Positions 50,014-54,296 of a stretch of 54,296 nt of DNA are shown here, piece after piece (position 1 is the stretch's first letter; every line of letters starts with the position of its first letter). Origin of the DNA: Actinomycetes bacterium (GTDB lineage: Bacteria > Actinomycetota > Acidimicrobiia > Acidimicrobiales > Palsa-688); NCBI GenBank assembly GCA_021847945.1, contig JAJZNG010000080.1, forward strand, positions 1 to 54,296, given 5' to 3'. A model generated the notes under the pieces. It saw nothing but the letters and a program-made list of their open reading frames with translations, was not told where the DNA came from and did no database searches. The position numbers and the translations under genes are program-made.

Positions 50014-52115
50014 CACAGCAGGGACTGGTCGAAGACGATACCCCGACCGCCACAGGTGGGACACGTGTCGGAGAATGCCTCGATCAAGCCTTCGGAGATA
50101 CGCTTCCTTGTCATCTCGACGAGGCCGAGCTCGGAAATGTCGAACACCTGCGTCCTGGTCTTGTCCCTCGCGAGCGCCGCGCGGAAGGTCCGCATTACCT
50201 CAGCCCTGTTGGGGGCGATCTCCATGTCGATGAAGTCGATGACGATAATCCCACCGATGTCACGGAGTCGGAGCTGCCGGGCAATCTCCTCGGCCGCTTC
50301 GAGGTTGTTCGCGAAGACAGTCTGCTCCAGGTTCGAGGTTCCGACGTTCTTTCCGGTGTTCACGTCGATCACAGTCAGCGCCTCGGTTCTCTCGATGATT
50401 AGAGAACCACCCGACGGCAGCCACACCTTCCGGTCGAGAGCCTTGTGGACCTGCTCGTGGATGTGATAGCGCTCGAAGACCGGGAGCGGGTCATCGGAAG
50501 ATCCGGACCACTCGATCCGGTCGGCGAGCTCGGGATTGACGCTTGAGACGTACTCTTTCACTTCGTCGTAGAGCTCCCGGTCGTCGATGACGACACTGCG
50601 GTAGTCCTTGTTGAACTCCTCACGGATCACCCGCACCGCCATGCTCGGCTCCCGGTAGAGCAAGGCGGGTGCGCTCGAGGACGCCGCTAGACGTTCTATG
50701 CGCTCCCACTGACCAGCTAGCCGCAGGACGTCGCGCCGCAACTCGTCCGCCGTGGCCCCCTCCGCTGCCGTTCTGACGATCAGGCCATGACCGTCCGGAC
50801 GGATGTCGTCGAGGATTCGCCGGAGCCGCTTGCGTTCGTCGTCTGCGAGGCGCTTCGAGATGCCGTAGGTGTCGCTTCCTGGTATGAGGACAACGAAACG
50901 ACCGGGAAGCGACACCTCCTGGGACAGTCGTGCCCCTTTAGTTCCGATCGGATTCTTCACTACCTGGCAGAGGACAGTCTGGCCGTTCTTCAGGAGCTGC
51001 TCTATTCGCGCGTTCCTGGCTGCGCCAGCAAGCTTGCCTCTCGTCGGCAAGGAGTCCGGTCCGTCGGGTTGGGCCGTCTCGACGTCGTCCTTGTCGTAGC
51101 GGACATCACCTCTGTATAGAACAGCGTTCTTCGGGGTCCCGATGTCGACGAAGGCCGCCTCCATGCCGGGTAGGACGTTTTGCACACGGCCGAGGTAGAT
51201 GTTTCCGTCGATCTGGTTCGCGTCGTCCGCTGGACGCGACACGTAATGCTCGATTAGGGACCTTCCTTCGAGCACGGCAACCTGAGTGACGTCGCCTTTG
51301 GACTGCACGACCATGGTGTAACGGCCGACCGGTCTGCCTTTACGCTCCCGGCCCCGTCGCTTCTCAAGGGTATCCTCATCGAGCTCGACTGGTGCGTCCG
51401 AAAGAACTGCGCTGACCGGCTGCGCCACCTGGGCCTGCGAGGCGGCGCCGTTCGCACGCGCAGGCTTGCGCCTCCGCCGGTTCCGCTCTGCCGGCGCTTG
51501 GTCCTGCGAGGCGTCCCCGGCATCCCGGGGAGCCCGGCGGCGGGTCGACTTTGACATGCCGGCTGGAGCAGCTGGAGGTGCAGAGCGGCTGTCACCTATC
51601 TTGGGCCTCCCCGGGGGTGGGGGGATCGATTCGAGAGGTCGTATGGTCCAAACCTGCGGAGCGGCCTCTGGAGCCGAAGCGGACCGACCCGCTCCCGGCC
51701 CAACCTCGCGCTGCTCGGAGACCTGCCTAACCCCTTCTAGGCTCTCTTCCCCCGCTGGACGCCGACGCGCCCGGTTGCGATCGGATCCAGCTGGACGAGG
51801 TTCTCCCGGCTCCCCAGGCAGGGACCCCAGCGACCCGTTGGCGACGGCGTCCGCGTCGGATTCCAGGGCTTGATCCCTGATATTACCAGGCCGGGAGCCC
51901 ACTTTTCGCCTACCACCTCGCGAGCCCCGTCGACGCTTTCGTGAGCCCTCCGCAACGCCCTCCGGGACAGCCGGGGAGGCGGGCCCTTGTGGCGGATTAG
52001 CTAGGGCCGATTCCGACCGGTCAACTTCGGAGGATGATCTCGTCTGTGGATCCACATGATAGCTGGGGTCCACCTGATGGTTCGAGCCGGTTCCGCCGGC
52101 GCTCGGGTCCGACAT
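50013..52115 (-). CDS. rng: ribonuclease E/G
   Basis: A 700-residue endoribonuclease of the RNase E/G family. The first ~270 residues are disordered, basic and Pro-rich, including a KRRRGSRGGRRK patch. The S1 domain follows (~290-400, IYLGRVQNVLPGMEAAFVDIG), then the RNase H-like and DNase I-like catalytic core with metal aspartates in VIDVNTGKN and IVIDFIDME. The protein ends just after the zinc-link CPTCGGRG, so the C-terminal scaffold of enterobacterial RNase E is absent. ATG has AAGGGA 8 bases upstream. It has a long 5' leader. Confidence 0.94.
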   Translation of the reverse strand: MSDPSAGGTGSNHQVDPSYHVDPQTRSSSEVDRSESALANPPQGPASPAVPEGVAEGSRKRRRGSRGGRRKVGSRPGNIRDQALESDADAVANGSLGSLPGEPGEPRPAGSDRNRARRRPAGEESLEGVRQVSEQREVGPGAGRSASAPEAAPQVWTIRPLESIPPPPGRPKIGDSRSAPPAAPAGMSKSTRRRAPRDAGDASQDQAPAERNRRRRKPARANGAASQAQVAQPVSAVLSDAPVELDEDTLEKRRGRERKGRPVGRYTMVVQSKGDVTQVAVLEGRSLIEHYVSRPADDANQIDGNIYLGRVQNVLPGMEAAFVDIGTPKNAVLYRGDVRYDKDDVETAQPDGPDSLPTRGKLAGAARNARIEQLLKNGQTVLCQVVKNPIGTKGARLSQEVSLPGRFVVLIPGSDTYGISKRLADDERKRLRRILDDIRPDGHGLIVRTAAEGATADELRRDVLRLAGQWERIERLAASSSAPALLYREPSMAVRVIREEFNKDYRSVVIDDRELYDEVKEYVSSVNPELADRIEWSGSSDDPLPVFERYHIHEQVHKALDRKVWLPSGGSLIIERTEALTVIDVNTGKNVGTSNLEQTVFANNLEAAEEIARQLRLRDIGGIIVIDFIDMEIAPNRAEVMRTFRAALARDKTRTQVFDISELGLVEMTRKRISEGLIEAFSDTCPTCGGRGIVFDQSLL

Positions 52116-52455
52116 AGCAGAAGTCCCTTCTGATCTCGCGCGCCCTACGGCGCGCGGTGTCCCTGGCTGGCGCGCTTCGAGCCGGCCGGCTCCGAGCTAG
52201 CGCCGTGGGAAAGCGATTCAATTCAAAGTCTCTCACAGCCTTCGATACGCGTGAGGGCGTCGCGTGAGAGCACATCATTGCGCGGGAGTTGCGGCGGGAT
52301 GAGCCGCCATGACCGTCGACAGGGCGGTCAACGACAAGTCGGGCGAAAGCGCTCGGGCTGCGTTGCATCGGCTTCACTCCACAAGGACACCATTGATCTA
52401 GGCATTCTAGGCGCCACTGAACCACGCTAAGACCGCCAGGGCCGCCGGGCAGCGC
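52116..52455 (-). promoter_or_regulatory. long 5' leader region of the RNase E/G gene
   Basis: The 340-base gap between rodA and the RNase gene contains no convincing long gene. A likely -10 box TAGAAT lies at 52404-52409, giving a leader of about 280 bases. A 21-codon frame (starts MVSLWSEADA) begins 10 bases after that box. A perfect 8-base stem (52137-52156, CGCGCGCC and GGCGCGCG around a tetraloop) stands just before the ribosome-binding site. Confidence 0.5.
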
Positions 52456-53637
52456 TCAGCGGACCCCGTTAATCCTGACGCTCATGACCAGCCCGATAGC
52501 CGCAAACGTCATCACCACGGAAGACCCTCCGTAGCTCATAAGCGGCAGCGGTATACCAGCGACGGGCATGATTCCAATAGCCATACCGACATTCTCGAAC
52601 ACCTGGAACGCGATCATCGCGAACACCCCGACGCATACCAAGGTGCCAAAGAGATCCTTGGCCATGTAAGCGGTTCGCCAGGTCCTCCACAAAAGCAGAG
52701 CGAATAGGCCTAGGAGAAGTACCGACCCAACGAAGCCGACCTGCTCTCCCACGGCGCTGAAGATGAAGTCGGTCTGCTGCTCCGGAACATAGGCGAGGTT
52801 TGTCTGGACGCCCTTCCCGATCCCCTGCCCTGTCAAGCCGCCGTCGCTCACGGCGATCTTGGCTTCGGCGACGTTGTACTCGTTGGCACCCGCGGGAGTC
52901 GCCAGCACGGCTGCGCTCGGATGGTTCGTTGCGTTCAGAAACGACGTTAGCCGGGCTTCTTGGTAGCTCTTCAGGACACCGAAGTGCACCACTGCCACTG
53001 CGATCACCAAGCCGATTCCCGCCAAGGCACCCAGATGGCGGGTCGAGGCACCCCCGAGGACCAGCACGCTCACCAGCACAAACGCCAGCACCAACGCCGT
53101 CCCGAGGTCAGGCTGCTTATAGATTAGGACAAAAGGTATGGCGGCTAGAAGGAGGACTGCCGCCAAGGCTCTCCCGCTCAGGCGTCCCTTGGCAGCAGCG
53201 CAGAAAGCAGCAAGAGCTAGTATGAGGGCCACTTTCGCGAACTCGGAAGGTTCGAACTGATATCCGGCTACTTGGAACCAGGCTTGAGCGCCTCTGCTTT
53301 TGTGCCCGACCACGTACACGGCGATGAGGAGCAATACCGACAGCCCGTAGAAGCCTGCCGCCAGGGAGGCGTAGTGACGGTAGTCCACTGCGGCCACGGC
53401 GACCATCACGACCACACCTATAGCCATGAAAATGGCCTGCTTCTTAAGGTCGTAGGTCGGGCTTATGTGAGCAGCAGCGAACTGGTACCTGGTAGCCGTG
53501 TAAACCATCAGGCACCCGAAGGATCCTATGGCCAGGGCCGATAATCCGAGAATCGGGTCGAGCCGCGTCCACCTAGCACGCTCTCGTGGTCTTACGTCGT
53601 TCACCGGCTCCCTCGATCGGACACTCGACAAGATCAT
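52456..53637 (-). CDS. rodA: SEDS peptidoglycan polymerase RodA
   Basis: A 393-residue SEDS-family glycosyltransferase with about ten membrane helices, which polymerises lipid II during elongation. Family motifs are YQFEPSEFAKVALIL, KQPDLGTALV, VPEQQTDFIFSAVGEQ and PLPLMSYGGSSVV. ATG 53637 overlaps the mreD stop (ATGA), and the frame back to 53760 is rejected. The partner transpeptidase gene (mrdA), often between mreD and rodA, is missing here. Confidence 0.94.
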   Translation of the reverse strand: MILSSVRSREPVNDVRPRERARWTRLDPILGLSALAIGSFGCLMVYTATRYQFAAAHISPTYDLKKQAIFMAIGVVVMVAVAAVDYRHYASLAAGFYGLSVLLLIAVYVVGHKSRGAQAWFQVAGYQFEPSEFAKVALILALAAFCAAAKGRLSGRALAAVLLLAAIPFVLIYKQPDLGTALVLAFVLVSVLVLGGASTRHLGALAGIGLVIAVAVVHFGVLKSYQEARLTSFLNATNHPSAAVLATPAGANEYNVAEAKIAVSDGGLTGQGIGKGVQTNLAYVPEQQTDFIFSAVGEQVGFVGSVLLLGLFALLLWRTWRTAYMAKDLFGTLVCVGVFAMIAFQVFENVGMAIGIMPVAGIPLPLMSYGGSSVVMTFAAIGLVMSVRINGVR

Positions 53638-54203
53638 TGCACTCCCGGGCGCCTGGAGGGGAGCGCCCCGCCCGCGAACGATCCCTTCCCACGCTGCCTC
53701 AACGAGGTGGCGACCCACCGGTAGGCCCACTCGAAAGGAACGCAAAGAGCGAAACTCCATGCGGCCTCCACAAGGACAACCCTCAAAAGCCAGGATCGAC
53801 CCGCCGACAGCAGATGCGCCTGTCCGAGCAGGTCGCCCGCTCCGACGTAGATCAGCACGGTCGCCCCAGTTGCGAGGGCCCCCACAAGAGCCATCGTAAG
53901 CTTACGATCCTCCAGGACCGACTCGAAGAGCGCCCCGACGCAGAAGCCGACGATGCAGAAAGTGAAGGCGTGCAGGCCGAGCGGAGACGCCGGGGACAGG
54001 CAGTCCAAGGCCAGTCCAGAAAAGAAGCCCACCCAAGCCCCGCTTTGAGCGCCGTCCACGATCCCGGCAGCCGTAGCCACCAAAACTGGTAGGTCAGGTG
54101 CGACACCCCACAGCCTCAGATCGTTACCAAATCCGGTCTGGGCGATCACTATCAGCACTATCAGAACAGCGAGGCGAGCTTTAGCTGCCAGAGGCGAAGT
54201 CAT
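53634..54203 (-). CDS. mreD: rod shape-determining protein MreD
   Basis: A 189-residue integral membrane protein with five to six hydrophobic helices. The APDLPVLVATAAGIVDGAQSG and GFFSGLALDCLSPASPLGLHAF segments are typical of MreD (PDL and GLxxD patterns). It links MreC and the RodA machinery. ATG 54203 follows the mreC stop by one base. Confidence 0.88.
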   Translation of the reverse strand: MTSPLAAKARLAVLIVLIVIAQTGFGNDLRLWGVAPDLPVLVATAAGIVDGAQSGAWVGFFSGLALDCLSPASPLGLHAFTFCIVGFCVGALFESVLEDRKLTMALVGALATGATVLIYVGAGDLLGQAHLLSAGRSWLLRVVLVEAAWSFALCVPFEWAYRWVATSLRQRGKGSFAGGALPSRRPGVQ

Positions 54204-54204
54204 G

Positions 54205-54296
54205 TCACGGCGGTGACCACAGCATCACCTCGAGGTAGGAGAACTGCGTGACGTCGACCAGGGGCGTCAGGGAGATGTGCGGCTCGAGCGAGCCGG
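54205..54296 (-). CDS. mreC: MreC, C-terminal fragment (cut by the window edge)
   Basis: The last 29 residues of a leftward gene, ending LTPLVDVTQFSYLEVMLWSPP before TGA at 54207. The pattern of a final beta strand with V-x-L-W-x-P is that of MreC C-termini, and mreC normally precedes mreD. The rest lies outside the window. Confidence 0.75.
   Translation of the reverse strand, partial: GSLEPHISLTPLVDVTQFSYLEVMLWSPP

Noticed and set aside
52021-52425. 134-residue frame across the RNase leader
   Set aside because: It overlaps the RNase start out of frame, is Arg-rich and resembles no family; the leader is better read as regulatory RNA.
52356-52440. tRNA-like string (TTCAGTGG...CCTAGAATGCC) in the RNase leader
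   Set aside because: No anticodon arm, T-arm GTTCRANYC or acceptor stem can be built; the string instead contains the -10 box TAGAAT.

Overview
The window looks like a chromosomal segment of a high-GC actinobacterium, most likely of the class Acidimicrobiia or a close relative. The evidence is two WhiB proteins, UPF0182, a DUF2342-type zinc protein, class II DAHP synthase, a ppk1-mutT pair, a class E sortase and paired TrkA genes, all actinobacterial hallmarks. High GC, frequent GTG starts and several apparently leaderless promoters agree with this. The class assignment is inference; the phylum is secure. Fifty-three genes or gene fragments cover almost the whole window. I see no prophage, insertion sequence, tRNA, rRNA or CRISPR array.

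Layout. 0.1-10.6 kb: an AadA-like nucleotidyltransferase, an acyl-CoA dehydrogenase, a leftward block of UPF0182, a DivIVA protein with a MuF-like zinc tail and a PDZ-Lon protease, then a small membrane protein coupled to a HEAT-repeat protein, and a tyrosine phosphatase. 10.6-18.2 kb: mreB behind a small membrane protein and moaE; a catalytically dead-looking HtrA-type protein; a membrane-tailed epimerase; the DUF2342 metalloprotease; a disordered protein and a sortase. 18.3-23.1 kb: mutT-ppk1, a small conserved protein and leuA. A textbook leucine attenuator (16-residue leader peptide ending in four leucines, hairpin, terminator) lies ahead of leuA. 23-32.5 kb: two zinc-ribbon AIM24 proteins, two whiB genes, a TatA-like protein, glutamate formimidoyltransferase, two TrkA subunits and a ChlI/ChlD-like AAA-VWA pair.

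32.6-54.3 kb is dominated by fragments of a normally compact actinobacterial cluster (rng-rplU-rpmA-obg-proB-proA-nadD-rsfS). It is interrupted by rightward genes: class II DAHP synthase, sulfite/nitrite reductase with a clear palindromic operator, a secreted glucosaminidase, a MoxR/CoxE-like AAA-VWA pair, and a coiled-coil protein plus PspA; leftward gnd and a zinc-ribbon SPFH protein are also inserted. The window ends in mreC(partial)-mreD-rodA, the cell-elongation operon, while mreB lies about 42 kb away.

Functionally the window mixes cell shape and envelope upkeep (MreB, MreC, MreD, RodA, DivIVA, PspA, SPFH, sortase, glucosaminidase, PDZ-Lon), translation and RNA turnover (RsfS, L21, L27, Obg, RNase E/G) and amino-acid metabolism (leucine, proline, aromatics, sulfur or nitrogen assimilation). 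The points most worth following up are the DivIVA-MuF fusion, the pseudo-HtrA protein, the leucine attenuator, the sulfite/nitrite reductase operator, the structured 5' leader of the RNase E/G gene, and two perfect long hairpins inside the formimidoyltransferase gene.
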